A stretch of 64,000 nt of DNA from Oxyruncus cristatus (Eukaryota; Chordata; Aves; Passeriformes; Cotingidae). A program made the position numbers and the translations under genes. The number at the start of each line of letters is the position of its first letter. The stretch's first letter is position 1. The stretch covers positions 259,776 through 323,775 of the forward strand of contig VXAY01002359.1 in assembly GCA_013399855.1 (NCBI GenBank), in the 5' to 3' direction. The notes beneath the pieces were generated by a model, which was not told where the DNA came from, ran no database searches, and saw nothing but the letters and a program-made list of their open reading frames with translations. Shown in pieces: positions 36,417 to 49,896 of this stretch.

Positions 36417-39400
36417 CTGTGAGCAGCTTTGTGAAAACCCCAGAGTTAAAACAGATCTGTGAGTCTGACTGGGACAAACACGTATGGTGGTTATGCTTGT
36501 GTCATTTTTCATGTTAAAAAAAGAAAAATTCTGAAGTTTTTTGCAGCGAAGGATGCAGAAAGGTCAGTTTTATTCTAGAATCCCTTGACAAAACCTCTGT
36601 GATTTGGTGTGTGTCATCCCATTTTTAGAGTAAGAGTCAGCTCACCTTGACTCTGACAACAGATTGGCAAAAATAATTTATATTAAGGTAGGATGATTTC
36701 ACATTGACTAATGTTCCCATATGCAGAATTATGATCTCTTATTGTTTAAAAAGGAAATTTTGATGATAGTAATGATTCTTTTCATTAACTGCAGGTGATA
36801 AAATTTTAAAAAACTTGAGTCTTGGAAAAAATATAAAGACTGTATGATTTTCTTCACTTCTTTTTTTTTTTCTTTTACTAGGTATATTTAAGCTTTTATC
36901 CTATAATTAATTATTTGAACGCCAAACTATTTGGTTATGGTGATATTTATAGCACAGATAATTTATTGTCTCTGGTAACAAGTGTGGGGTTTTTTCAAAT
37001 GGTTTGTCTAATTCTGCTTCTTTTAACTTGGTAATGGATGGGAGGAGATCAGCCTATTGTCAAAGGCAGAGGCAGAGGAAGAGCACTTTCCGACAACTGC
37101 TGCCTTTGATGTTCATATTCCACGTTCTAAGAAGAGCACACAAAGACTGTACCTTTGTGCTTTCAGTAATTTACAATAACCAACATAAGGTTCTGTATGC
37201 TGGCAAGCAAAATGTAATTTATTTTACTCTCTCTGAGAAAGACTTTCAATGTATGATGTGTTATGGTTACTGGATAAGAGGATCAGTGGTTGGTGTGATT
37301 TATATATACTCTTACTAACGTTTTGCCATTTTTTTCCCGTATATGGGAACTGTGAGGATAAAGAGGGAAGATTTGAAAACTAAAGAATATACTTTTGATC
37401 TCCAGGGAAACGTGCTTTCAGATAAAAGACTCTTTGCTGCCCCTTTTTACCAACACAAGCGAGACTGGCCAAAAATGACTGTTCCCAGAGAAGACGGATG
37501 GATCCCACGGCAGCAAACATTTCATCTTGAGATGATACACTGTGTTAACTTTGGTTCTCTGTGAAACAGCAGGGTAATATGCTCTACTTTCCTTTTTAGC
37601 CAGGGCTGGTGCTTGAGGCAAAAGTCAGCTCTGTCTGTGTGCGTGTAGCATTGGTGTGAGGGCCTGACAAGAAGCCAGCATCTCCATGTTGCTCCAAGAC
37701 TGGTGTGGGAGAAGGTGGGCAGGACAAGCTCTTGCCATTTTCTACCTTCTCTTCAAGGTCTTTTGCCAAGGTTTGGCAAGAGGAATGCACAATGCCAGGG
37801 ACAGGAAGCCAGTGGTGGCAGGCTTTCTGCACCAGACTTCTCCAGCCTTGGTTAATCTAAAATGACTTTCTGTAAGCCTCGAAGTTCTTTACCACGCTGC
37901 TGTTATTATTGTAATGGTGAGGATAATCCCAGTGGTAAGAAGCCTTTGTGGAAAAATAGAAGACCTTGGTTCCTTCATCTTTTTGGCCATAAAATCAAGG
38001 AAAAATTACAACAGACTGTTGAATCCCAGCTAAAATTTTTCCACTGGGAACTGTTCCAGTGGAGAACACAGTAATTTGCAACCAGATAGATTGTCTCTCA
38101 AGTCTGTCCAGCTTGAACTTGGATAACTCAGGAGAGTAAAAAGAAAGCCACCATGCTATGAATGCTACACAAGTTTTGTTCTTTGAAATTGCAGAAGTCC
38201 TTGTGCAAACAAAAAATAAGTACAATGGAACTGAATTCAATAAGGACAAGCTGTAGTAGGGCTTGTGCCTGGAGCAGGACTCCATAGCTCTACATAGCAC
38301 TCTTTATTAACAACCAAGAGAGCACAGCCAAGACTTTTTAATGAACATCTGATGCCACAGAAGGGCAGTGAGGAGCATTGCTCAGAGCATTGCTTGTATG
38401 AAGACTTGCATTTCTGCCTCTCCCCTCCCTGCACTCCATCGTAACTAGGGGCAGAAACACATATGATGTTATTGTGAAGGAAATTAAACCAGGCTCTGAC
38501 TTGGAGGAAATCTTGCAGAGGAGCAAAAAGGACTGCCTTGTCTTTGCTTGTGTTTATGGATTCAAGAGTTTCTCTGAGGTAAAGGGCACACTGAGGGAGA
38601 ATGGTGGGAACCTTGTATGGTTCTGTTCCTTGTTCTGAGCGTGAAAGTGCATTGTGCTGGACACAAATCTAGACCTTGCTTAGTGCAAAGGAAGCTTGCA
38701 CCGTGTTGTGCTTCAAAAATGGGAACACCACCCTGTCCTCTCATCTCCCCACACTCAGCACAGGATCAAAGCTTGCCCTTAAAAGCAGGGCTGTAACACA
38801 GCTCTTGTTGCTGACATTTCTGCTTTTGCTGTTTGCTTCTGGCATTCATTCCCTTGGGCTGGAAGGCTGAGAAGTACAATATGTATTTTAACAGTCTTGA
38901 TGTTTTTTCTTTTCACCGAAGTAAGCTTGGAAATGGGCTGCTTCTTTGTGTCCTCTTATGGACTCATGGGTTGGTTTTCTTTTGCATTGTGGTGATTGTA
39001 TTTCTTCCTACCTTGGTTATCAGGACTGCATTTTGGCTTTATTCACACAGCACACATTTGTCATTGGTTTCAGTGACATAAATATATGATAAGAAGAATG
39101 AGGTCCGTCGATGTGAGGGAAGAGGTGATGACTTACAGTAATGATTTCATCTTTAGCAGACTGGGCTTCAGGAGTGAGTCTTTACTAGAGTAAGTGAATA
39201 AATATGGTGAATAAATGGAGCACTTGTGCAATCAAAATATCCTCACCTTCTTTCAGTAGGATTTAACCTTTCAGGACCAATTTAACGTATGCTGAAGTGA
39301 TGCTGATCTGTCAGCTTGATTTACAACCCAAGAATCTGCTGTCCTCAGCACCAGAAAAGAGATACTGGTCATATTTGGCTGCTGACCTCGTCATCTCTCT

Positions 39401-39602
39401 CTGAAGTTAACTGTGAGCCTGAGAGTGATGTATTTCTCTCTGCCCTTAAAAACCAAATGGCTACAAGATGACTTTAATTTTTTTTTTCTTGCATTTCTGA
39501 ATGTAGATAAAGGCTGAAACTTTGTCCTCAGTGTACACAAGAGATCTAAAATTACAAAGGCATAAAGCAATGCCCATAAGTATTTAATTTCATCTCTTTT
39601 AC
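36417..39602. other. Mostly non-coding stretch
   Basis: A minus-strand frame at about 37.83-37.60 kb has a protein-like tail but ambiguous splice sites. Plus-strand frames at 37.0-37.6 kb have none. No transposon is recognised. Confidence 0.45.
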
Positions 39603-39729
39603 CTGGTCCTTTGTCTTTTTGGGGAAGTGGAATTTACGTGGGACATTTTTCAGTATTTGAGGTTGACAATACTGCATTTTACAGATCCCTGGAGTAATTA
39701 CTCTGTTCCTCTTACAGGTATTTGTTGAG
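39603..39729 (-). CDS. Candidate internal exon, basic peptide
   Basis: A donor at 39602 (GACCAG followed by gtaaaaga) and an acceptor at 39730 (caagtatttcacag) enclose one base plus 42 codons. The peptide is lysine, proline and asparagine rich, with QILKNVPRKFHFPKKTKDQ at its end. There is no nearby ATG, so it would be internal. Phase is 2 at the start and 0 at the end. The acceptor's pyrimidine tract is only fair. I do not recognise the protein. Confidence 0.35.
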
Positions 39730-39923
39730 CTGTGAAATACTTGGTGTGGATAATTGTTATAGAAGCAGAACTGGACAGTTGATGTGTTATTGCTCTGAGC
39801 TCTTTGGCAACACGAGTAGACATTTCTGCATAGGTTATATTTGACTCACATTTTGAAGGTTACCTTCACATCTTATGAGCACCAGAGACCTTTCCTCCCC
39901 TGATTTTCTTTTACAGAAGACTT

Positions 39924-40008
39924 TAAAAAAAAACCCAACCAACAAACCAAAAGCACTCAGGAACTTCGAAGTTGAAGTGGGGTTTTTGATTTTGTTTGGG
40001 TTTTTTTC
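39924..40008. repeat. Imperfect inverted repeat with palindromic loop
   Basis: An A/C-rich arm (39924-39952, starting AAAAAAACCCAACC) pairs with a T/G-rich arm (39983-40008, ending GTTTGGGTTTTTTT). The loop contains a perfect 12-base palindrome, AACTTCGAAGTT (39962-39973). This could be a fold-back element or two facing simple-sequence tails. There is no target duplication that I can see. Confidence 0.6.
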
Positions 40009-40014
40009 CCCAAA

Positions 40015-43000
40015 TGAATCCTTCTGTTACAAAGAAACTGATCTCAGTATGTAATAAATTTAGTATCCTACTGAACAAAAGCAGGTAGCATGCCAAAATA
40101 ACCTGAGTTTTTTCAGTCAGAGCTCTGTCAATAGCTAAAAAATTATGGACTGATGACCTTGCATCCCCTCCTTTGACATGCCATGGAACAACAGAAATAT
40201 TAAACTGTCTGCAACTTTAACAACAGCAGTTTTACCTTCCGGCTGTGCACTTCAAGTCCAGCACGCTGGCTCTCTTTTCTGATGCTCACGTTTCATGGCA
40301 ATAACTGCTTTTTTAAGCTCAGTAGAGGGCAAGATGAAGGGAGGGGTAAGCCTTTCAGCAGCAGGGTGTGCTGCTGCATTGAGTTGTGTGATCTTTGGGC
40401 TCTTTGCTCTTGTGAGCAAGTAGATCAGCTTTGCTGATGGACTGAGGGTTGCCCTGGCTGACATCTGTGTGCATCCTGGGCGAGCCGTTTGGAAAGTGTT
40501 GCTGTGCAGAACATCCTGGAGTCCAATCTCTGCATCCAGATGACAGATGGTAAAACAGCTGTTTGGGTTTGCTGCTACTGTTGTACTTATTCCATTAGAT
40601 AGGTGAAATCAGTCCCAAGGACTTGCTTGTTCTACTACCAGTTGTTTGTTCTGAGGCAAAATGAGCCATCAGAAAAACTCTTTTGCCAGTATGGCTCAAC
40701 CTGTACTCTGGGTTTTTTACTGACAGAGCTCTGAACCAGGGCAAAACAATTTCTATAAGGGGCACCAGTAGCATAGGAAAAGTATCACAGCCTGCAGAAG
40801 AGAAGTGTATGAATTTATAGCAGTGAAAGAAGTATCTCCCATGTGTCAATAAGGTCCTGTCATGCGCAGAGCTGGTCATTGACTGCTTTAATTTGAAATC
40901 AGAAGTTGTCTGTTATGGATGTCAATATGGGAACTGGTTGAGCATTCCACAAATATATTTCTGAGAGGAAATGACATGGGTGATGTGTATTGGAAACAAA
41001 ACTCAGAGTATCTTTTGAAATGTTTGCAGGTTTATTTATCTAAAGGGAAACAAAATAGATCAGGAAATATCTTAGCTCTTCTAGGTCCCTTTCTACTTCT
41101 TAAGGGATAGGAGTAATAATAACATTAATCACAAGAAAATCTGAAATGCAGATATTAAAAATAATAAGCACTATTTAAAATGTCTGAAGGATTTTTCAAT
41201 CAGCTCGATTTAGTGTTTTCTTGGTTGTTATTTTTTCCTTTCCTGAGGTGACTGGAGCACAGACCCTCTTGTACAGACTCTGTCCCTTGCAGGCAGCTGT
41301 GCTGTTGAACACTTTGGGTTTGTCACCCCTGAGTCCACAGCAGTGACATTTCATCGTGGGTGCTTCCCTGTGTGTTGCAGTGCTCATGTAGTGCTCAGCT
41401 TCCCTGCAAACCAGCCACGTAAGGGCCTCCCAGGCAGCCCGGGCTGAGCAGGGAAAGCTGAGTTACGCAGATCCTTCTTCCTCGGTGTCCACACAAGAGC
41501 AAGCAGCCTCGGAATGCCCGGACGCTTGAGCCCCACTTCAACCTGTGGATCCCCATCCTCTCAGTTGCTATCCACATCTGGAGCCAGTCAGGGTTTATAC
41601 ACAGCTGTGGGGTGATACCTGCACCAAAAGGACAGAGGTGCCCACGCTGCAGATGTGAGGTTGATAAGAGCCAGGACAGGATTATAGATGTGTGGGGTTT
41701 TTTTCTGCTCAAGTTAAGGAGCTGTGGCTCTGAACTCTTGAAATAATTGCTGCTGCTGTATGAAAAGGCCTTTTGCACAGAGTGATTCTTTGGAATAAGA
41801 ACTTATTTCCAACATTATGTACTGGGTTTTCTTTGACTGTTGTTACTGGCTCTCCTAATCATTGCTTCTGAGACCAGCCAGCCAAGGCCTTGCCCAGGAT
41901 TTCTCCCAGAGTTACCACAGGTGAAGAACCCCAAGGGAAGCAACTGAGTGTTTAAAAATGGCATCAGTGTGAAGGAGAGCATCACCCCTCATTTAAATTG
42001 TCTTCTGTCTGTCGAGTTCTTCACCAGCTGAGGGAATGAACAGTATGTTTTATGCTGAATGCTGAGGGATCGAGTGTGGCTGAAAGCCATGACCTCTCCA
42101 GCTATCTATTTTTTCAAAGGCTCTTTCTTTTCCCTGATGTCATTAGTGTTGCTATGGAGTTTCACAGTGCTCCACTTGGAGGCTGTTCATACAGTTACTT
42201 AGACACACACTTAAATGACTTAATAAAATGTATACAAACTTTTATTGAGATGAGCTCTGATTTATTGATTGTCTACAGTCTGCTTGATAAAATATAAACA
42301 TTGGGGAAGACTTGGTCTCTGTCACTTGAGAGTTATAATCAGATTCAGCAGAACAAATCAGACCAAAATGTAGGCTGCAACAGCTTTGGCTTAAAAACAC
42401 CAACAAAATAAAAATGAAACCATCTTGGTCTGATGATTTAGTAGGATTTGAATGATGGAAAATGGAATGTGTACTTCAGGCAGTCTCAGTACATGCTAGT
42501 GTTCTGTTTTTTTCTGTTTCTGTGTAAGGTTTGAGAAGAGGGAAGAGCAGTATTCCCTTCACCTGACTGCTCTACATGTGCTTGGGTCACTTTACTTTGG
42601 TTTAACAAGTTACAATGCAGTAAGTTGTTTGTGGACCTTTACTTAGTTCACAGCAAGCCAATTTAAGCTACAGTAAAGGATGGTAAAACTGTTGTCTCTA
42701 GTCAAAAGCATGCTCACAGGCAGCTACTAGGCCTCAGCTGGTACCAGTGATTTGTGATTTATGAATCTGAACTTTGGCCTTCATCTGCAGTTCTGTTGGG
42801 ATCGGTCTCTGCTTAAGAGATTTGCCAGCATAGCTATGCTAACAGAACAGTCCTTGTGTAGACTCATCTTTTACTGAAGGAAAAGTGCATTTGCTAATAA
42901 AGTTTACCAGTTCTGTTGAGTGAAATAAACCAGGCCAGCAAAAGGACTTTGAAAGTCTGTACTTTTGGGCTTTGTCTGCCAAAGAAATGTCAGTTATATC

Positions 43001-43205
43001 TAATTAGTTTACCTAAACCAAGGGCTCATACTGGAGAGTTGGCCTTATTTTCCTTTATATTCTTGTAATTGTTCCACTTGACATTGAACCTGTGAATGGA
43101 AAACAATGAAGATGGGGACATTCACAGAATGTGCACCCCAGTCCTGCCATCCACAGTGTTTCAGCAAATTAAGCATCCTTCTGTACTGACTTTTTTTTTT
43201 TTTAC
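40015..43205. other. Mostly non-coding stretch
   Basis: A strong minus-strand donor at 40234 (GGAAG followed by gtaaaac) follows a segment with stops in all frames after any good acceptor, so no exon is called. A GC-richer patch lies at 41.40-41.56 kb without clear function. Confidence 0.45.
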
Positions 43206-43281
43206 CTCTAAGTAACTCCACTGATTTCCAGAGTTTATCTCACATGAAGAAATCTTCATCAGATTTAAACCTAAAACTGCG
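43206..43281 (-). CDS. Candidate small internal exon
   Basis: The acceptor at 43282 is strong (tctgttttctcactggtag). The donor at 43205 is GAG followed by gtaaaa. One base plus 25 codons are open in a single frame, reading AVLGLNLMKISSCEINSGNQ and onward. At this length open reading is expected by chance, so the support is the splice sites only. Confidence 0.25.
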
Positions 43282-46200
43282 CTACCAGTGAGAAAACAGA
43301 GCTCAGGTTCAGTTTTGGCTATATTGAAGGCAAATACCCTTCACATGCAAGGAATGCTGTGATATAATGTGATTTTGTCCATCATGTGTGCTGATGACAT
43401 ACTTGAGCGCTTAACCAGAACTTTGTAAGGAATCATTTATAATGATACAGATCTTTAAGCTTAGATTATAGATCTTTAGGCCATTAAATATCACATATAA
43501 TGTACTGGGGAGGTCAATGCTTTGTTCTGTGGTGTCTAACTGCAATGCTTTCTGTAGTGCCTATTACAGCTCATTAAGCCTAGAACAAAGAGTAACTGTG
43601 GGGATCCATTTATTAGATTTATTATTGTTCTGATCCCAGTTCCCTTCATTGTAGTCTCAGTGCTGCAGAATCCCTCACAGATGTCGCAAATGCAAGGAAG
43701 CTCTGACACTGATAACTTGCCTGGAGCATATAATAGATTGTAAGGGAAAACTGTCTGCCTAGGAATGGCTCCAGCCATGTTGCCATGAGGATGGAGCAGC
43801 ACAACAAAGCCTTTTGGGAAATCTTTGTCATGTTCTTGGGCTACAGAGCTTATACACTGAGGCAAAGTCTGCTTTTGCTCACACCCAGGTGGCTTGGCCA
43901 CCTTCTCAGGAAGCCGAATCGTAAAGCCAGTGTGTGTTTAGAGAAGTGAGAGCTGAGCGTGCCCAAGGAAGCACCAGCTTTGCAGCCTGGGATGTACCAA
44001 GCCTAAAAACACCCTTGAAGTTTTCTAGTGTTGTTAATAAGAGCAGGTAAGGTTATAAATACTGCGTTGCCTGCCTGCTGTGATGTTGTGCTGTGTTTCC
44101 TCTGGGCTCACATTTTGCCCCTGTTCTCGGATCTCTCCAATGAGTTGCTGTGAGTGTATTTATTGCTCAGGAGAAGTTTAGAAAAGCTTGTCACAAATTC
44201 TGGCCCTACATGCTGTGGTGCAGGTTCAGGTAGAAGAGAAGGCTGAAGCCTGGCATCACACCCTGCTCTGCTTTTCACTCTGATGATGATGAATGTTAAG
44301 TAATTCCTTCCATGGTGAATTATACTGTATGTGCTTAAAATATTAATATAGATTTATGACTAAACAATAATGTTAAGTATAGATTTATTAATTTAATACA
44401 CCAAGATGGTGCACTTGTAATAGGACTGGATTATTTAATTTCTAGCATTAACCTCAGGTTTACAGCTAGCTCAAAAATGCGGCAATCAGAGTATGAAAAG
44501 TAAGAATACACTTCCATGCACTCTGCTTTTCCCTGCATTAACAAATGTGCTTGTGCTCTGACAATGGTTTCAGGCCAGGAGCACACAACTGGAGAAGGAA
44601 AAGAAATTTCCAGCTGGATTCTCAGTGGTACTGCAAGGTAGGGAGATTCCTGTCTGCTGAAGGTACCATAGACAGGAAGGACTTGTACCAACTCCTTTCA
44701 TTAGCATTATTGCATATTCTGTGCTGTCTGAAATGTATCTGAGCAATATGAACTAGTGGGACTGCTGAGATCTCCTGGGAAGAGATTGTTCACGATTGTT
44801 ATGACCCATCCCACTTCTCGTTGGTCTGGGAGTTGTGTATGATATTCCTCTTTAGTGGTTTCGAAGTCTGCCTGAGCTGTGCTGTTAGAAAGTTGGGTGA
44901 GCGGGAGAGATGCAGAGGAAATATGAATGGCTTGTGTGGAATTCTGGTGTTTGTTTGAGAAATATCCTTTTAAAAGTAACCAAAGGTGAACCCAGATCCT
45001 TGAAACTGATCCCTATCCCGGGCTTCAAAAAATCAGCAGTTGATTTGGGCTCCTGCAAACCTCAGCTAATTGCAATGGTAACAGTATGCTGAAAGTTGCA
45101 TCCTCCCACCTGCTGTCTTGGTCCACAGAGGCAATGAAGGCTGTAATGCTCTCATTAACTCTCTCTTACTCTCTTTTCTTTCCATTTGTGTTTTAAATTA
45201 AGTAGTGGTCTGGCTTTTAGTCAGCTGAAACGAAGGGTTCCCCATGCTGGTAAAATAAAAAAGCCCTTTCATAGTCACAGGATAAAAGGGAAGGGCTGAG
45301 AAGAAATGGGTCACAGCTAGGGATGTACAGCCCCTGGAACTCCCACCCCTCAATGAGACTCACACTGAGCTTCCCAGCTGAGCAGTGTAATGTGTGGAGC
45401 TCTGTTTGCATTTTGTTTGATGTCCTCTTCATTTCCTGTTTGTTAAGTGATCTGAAAGTAAAACAACCAGCCAACCAACCAAGGAAAAAAAAAATCCTTT
45501 CACAATTATAAACGGGGCCCAGCTGTGTAAGCTGGGCTGCACAGACGCTTACTGAGACTGCCAAAAGGGCCCCTGTGTCTCATATCCTCCACTCAGTGGG
45601 CGCTCAGCCCTTGCAGAGTGATTGCTCTCCCCTTCATCTCAGTGTCTGCCCTCTTTTGAAAGCACCTCTACCAAGGCACTCAGATTCATTAACTCCTGAG
45701 CACAGTCCCTTTTGCATGTCAGCGTCTATCAGAACTAATGCCACTGGGGGTAAGAGAGAGTAAGAGAGGGTACTGGAAGCACAGATGAGAATGTCACATC
45801 AGTCATCTGTGCAAGTGTAATATCAGCAGTCAAAGGAAAAGGACTTGCGGGAAAGATTTCCCAAAACACCTTTTGATATTAGTACTGGAGGGTAAATGAT
45901 CTTCAGGGACATGACCTGACTGCAGTCACAGTGTGACTTGCAGTGGATGTGTTATAGCCATAACAGAGTATGTCAGTAGTGACTTGGGAATGACGCAAAA
46001 AAAAAAAAACCCAAACCAAAACTTCACGACCTTTCCTGCTGCTACAGGAATACAGGTTATAAAAGGTGTTGTCCTGAAAGTATTTACTTTGCCTGGGAGG
46101 AGAGAAAAAAGTAGGAGGAGAAACTCGAATCTATGTGCACTGCTGCAACCAATATAAAAGTTGGACTACATAAAAGTGAGTCTCTGCAGACAAGGGGTAG

Positions 46201-46720
46201 GTAAATAACCATGCACCTCAGCTCAAGTAAAAATGAAACTACTTAATTCCAGATAAAGTCTATTACTGTCTGAACCTGGAGCATGTTGACAAAGGCTTCA
46301 GTCTTTTCAACAGACTCAGTAGTACTCAGTGAAGAGGTGGTGGTGGGGAAATCCCAAACATCTCTGTGCCTGCGAACTTTTTTTCAAAGAAAGCAGCGGG
46401 AGAAATTCATTGAATTGATCTTTCTCAGCATAACTTGATGAAGGGCAGCATGGGTAAGGAAAAATATGTTTTTCTTTCTAAAAGAAAAATGTCACCCACT
46501 CACCTACTATTCATAATCTCCTAAGTACTTGATTGCTGTGTCTATAGATAGAGGGTTTGAACACACAGAATCATTTCCAGACTGATCCTCTTCAGTGACT
46601 TCTATAAAGTCACTTCATTTTTTGCTTCACCTTTGCCATCTGCAGAAGATTTTCTGGCAGAAAACACTGTTTAAGAGATATTTTCTCCATTTCCTTGCAA
46701 AAGCTGTTCCAGGCAGGAGA
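43282..46720. other. Mostly non-coding stretch
   Basis: A plus-strand segment at about 44571-44637 has a good acceptor and donor (GCAAG followed by gtaggg) and reads QLEKEKKFPAGFSVVLQ in one frame, but 67 bases are too few to call. An AT-rich patch lies at 44.34-44.40 kb. Confidence 0.4.
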
Positions 46721-47650
46721 CGGCGTTGTCCCTTCCTGACCCTCAGCTCGGGGCAGGGTGTAGGGTGGAGCTCGGGCACATGCAGTGGCCCCAAAGGTGA
46801 GTGGGGGACACTTCTTGCTGGGGGGACACTGGGTCACTGAGAGCCCAGCTGCTTTTCCTGGGCTGGCAGGTTCTCAGAGGAGAGCATGGAGAGCCCTGGA
46901 GGGAGCTTTGAGCCCCCTGGATGCTTTTAATGGAGGGAGAGGGGACAGAGGGGAGCTGGAGCAGGCTCTACAGGCTGTTTTGGGGCCAGTCTGTGGGGAA
47001 AGGAGAGGAAGCTGAAGGCAACCACTGCCACGGCCCTGTGGGAGAGGTGTCAGCCAGGGGCAATACTGACTTGGGCTAACTCTGCAGTGTGTCCAGCCAA
47101 GGGGAGCCTGCCTGTGCCAAGGCACGTGAAGCAGGCACTGACAAAATGGGCACTAGCACCTCTCCTGATGGGCCTGACTTCCCTCGGCTCCACTGGGACC
47201 TGGTGTCCTGTGCCAGCCAGGCAGTCAGGGCACTCGGCCAGGCTCAGAACTGCTGGGGTGAGCAGGCTGGAGAGCTGCCACACAGCTCCCAGCCCTCTGC
47301 CTGGCAAGCACTGCAGAGGAGCCGATGCCACTGGTGCGAGGCAAGGGGACTGAGCCACCTCCATCCCAGCAAGGATTCAGCAGATCCTCATGGAGAACCT
47401 GGGAGAGGATGTGGCCCTGGGTGCAGCTGGGGGGCTCTGGCCGGGCAGATGTGGGCAGGCATGCAGGAGGGCTGGCCAGCTGGGGGACAGCCTTGCAGGC
47501 AGCTCTGCTGGGGTCTCTTCTCCACCCCAGCCTCCCTGCTGGTGAGCACGCTGGCCGTGCCATCGGTGTGCAGGACAGTGTGTGTGGAGCTGTACAGGGG
47601 CAGGGGGCTGGCCCGGGCAGCCAGTGCCTGCAGGACAAGAAGAATCACAC
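46721..47650. other. GC-rich block of unknown origin
   Basis: About 930 bases are clearly richer in G+C than the surroundings, and long open frames occur on both strands at once (up to 218 codons on plus, 137 on minus). Simultaneous opening on both strands is what high GC gives, and no frame has recognisable domains. It may be an old retroelement interior, a processed remnant or an isochore fluctuation. CpG is moderate, not island-like. Confidence 0.5.
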
Positions 47651-49896
47651 AGGAATATCTCTCCTGTGCTTCTCCCAGGCTCCCATCACTCATGACTCAG
47701 GGAATTCTGACATTTCTACTGTTTTCTCTGTGTCCAGTGACCTAAGATTGAGCATCCATTGATTGCTGACCTCACTGAACGTCATTACTGGTTAGAATAC
47801 AGAGACTTGATCCTGTGACTCAGCCCCTGGGTTGCACATTCTCTTTTCTTAATTCCTGTAGGAAACCAACATAATGGCAGCAGAAGGTTACTTGTATTTA
47901 ATTTTTCCCAAAGCTTGCTTTCTGCTTAAAAACATGCTTCATTTTGTTCATGCATTCTCACTCTTAGGGGTGTCCATGAACTTGGGCAAAGGTTTTTTTT
48001 GTGGGTTTTTTTTTTGTTTTGTTTTCTTTTTTAGCAGACACCATATCTGTCTGCATTTTTGACTTCTGCATGTCTTTCTCAGAATCTTTCAAAATAGTAC
48101 AGCCCTAGCATTGGATGTTTGGGAGTCTTTCTTGCCTTCCTCCCCCTCCTCATTTTTTATTTAAAATCTTAAACTAATTCCAGGAAATCCAGATGAGATG
48201 AAAGCTTTCAGCTCTAATATTCTAGTTGCAAATCTTATTAAATCCCAAACCTCAAACCAAGCGACACTGAACACTGGGAATAAAAGTGAAATGAAGATGA
48301 TCAATCACTCTCAAGTCAGTTTAGCAGCTCATACAGACACATTCTCTGTGGTCTCATCACATTCATATTAATGGCCAAATTTGCCTCTTGCATTATATTC
48401 CATACATTACACTGTGTAATTAGAAGCTAATTGGAAGCAGTAGGCAGCATGCCAGTATTTGTGGTATTCAGAAATCACTGAGACCTTCAGCATTTGAGGA
48501 AAAACCTGATTATTTCTCAGAGGCACTTCCAACTGTTTCTACAAAGAAAACACGCTTTTGGAGTCTCCTTCCTCTAGACTTCTAGGTTCTGGGAACCTGA
48601 ACTACTTGCAGGTGCAATAGTAGGGGATTACATTTGTAATTAAAAGAAATCCTTAAGGGTCACAGATCTAACCACAAAGGTGATTACTGGGCCTGCCACC
48701 TGCCCCAGGCTAATCTCAGCCTTAAGAAACTCCAAACGTGTAGTTATCCAAGCCTTGAGGAAAGGCTTAAGGATGGTACTTGGAAAAGACAGCAGGAAAG
48801 AAAGCACATGCCTGCACACTTCTCCAAGCCAAAATTGCATGTGCCTGGTCGCAGGCACAGAGAGGGTGCCCAGTTCACAGGTTGTACGAAAGACTTAAAG
48901 TTTGACTGGGAAAGCTGAATTTGGTGTTTTGCAAAGGTGAAATCAGTGGAGTAACTTTTACACCGCTTCAGAGGAGTAGCATTCACAAAAGCAGCTGATG
49001 GAGAATGTTTGCCCCGCACCAAACCACCCCCCACCCCGGAGAAGCCATTTCTAGCTAACTATGCCCTCAGTTACGTTTATCACTTAGAAGGCTTTTGAGT
49101 TGCAAGGATTCTCCATGTGAAGGAAAACCTCATCCTAAAATAAAAATCTGTTCTCTCTAGGCATGTCCTGTTTTATATTCTTGGCTACAGCTGTGAGATG
49201 GAGACACCATCTGGAGAACAAAGCTTGGAGCCCTTCTGTGGGGTAGAACGCTTGGAAATTCAGTCACCTGGCTGCAAATATCTGCCTGGGCAGTGGCACT
49301 TCGTCCAGGAGCAGGTGAAGCTTGTCTGGACACTGGTTACAAACTCTGTATCTTTTTAGCTCCTTTTCCATTTAGCACACTTTTCCTGATCTCACTCTCT
49401 TGTTTGCTGATGTATTTGTATGTATTGCTGCCCAAAGGCTTTGTGGTTGCATATTCCTGCTTTGATTGATAAATCACTTTTAATCACCTGTGTTGGTCCT
49501 CCATTTTTGTTCCCTGAGTTATTGGTGCCACCTCTCATGGGAGTCATTAAAGCTCTGCATAGAGGAGAAAAAATTATGATGACTTCTAGCTGCAAATTTT
49601 CTCCTGAATAATTCCCCATGTTACAATCCATGAAAACTTTTGAAGCTGTAGAGGTTTTTGTAAAAACTGTCTGAATACTTGTGACTGGGAACTGTTACCA
49701 TATTAGAAATTGGCCTACCAAATTAAACCTTCTTGTCTGTGAATAAGGATGTTTATCTTCAGCTAGGTTCTAAATAGGTTCATGGTACCGGAGAAAAAAA
49801 ACTAGGGAAAAATACATATTCTAGCCTGTAAGCCAACCTCCCTTTATCAAAATCCCAAAGCAGGAGAAAGAAAAGAAAGGAAAAGGACATACTCAC
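47651..49896. other. Mostly non-coding stretch
   Basis: Contains a T-rich run at 47991-48032. A minus-strand segment at 48753-48700 has an excellent acceptor (gcctttcctcaag) and 18 open codons reading AWITTRLEFLKAEISLGQ before a moderate donor (gtggca). It is noted but too short to call. Confidence 0.4.

Noticed and set aside
40235..40464. Minus-strand frame with a strong donor after it (40234)
   Set aside because: Every frame compatible with the donor has a stop after the best acceptors.
46504..46541. Minus-strand exon with excellent acceptor and donor
   Set aside because: The only promising frame ends in two consecutive stops just before the donor, so it cannot be coding as it stands.
47089..47745. 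218-codon plus-strand frame, the longest in the window
   Set aside because: It sits in a GC-rich block where frames are open on both strands at once. It has no recognisable domain or ordered composition, and no paired splice sites.
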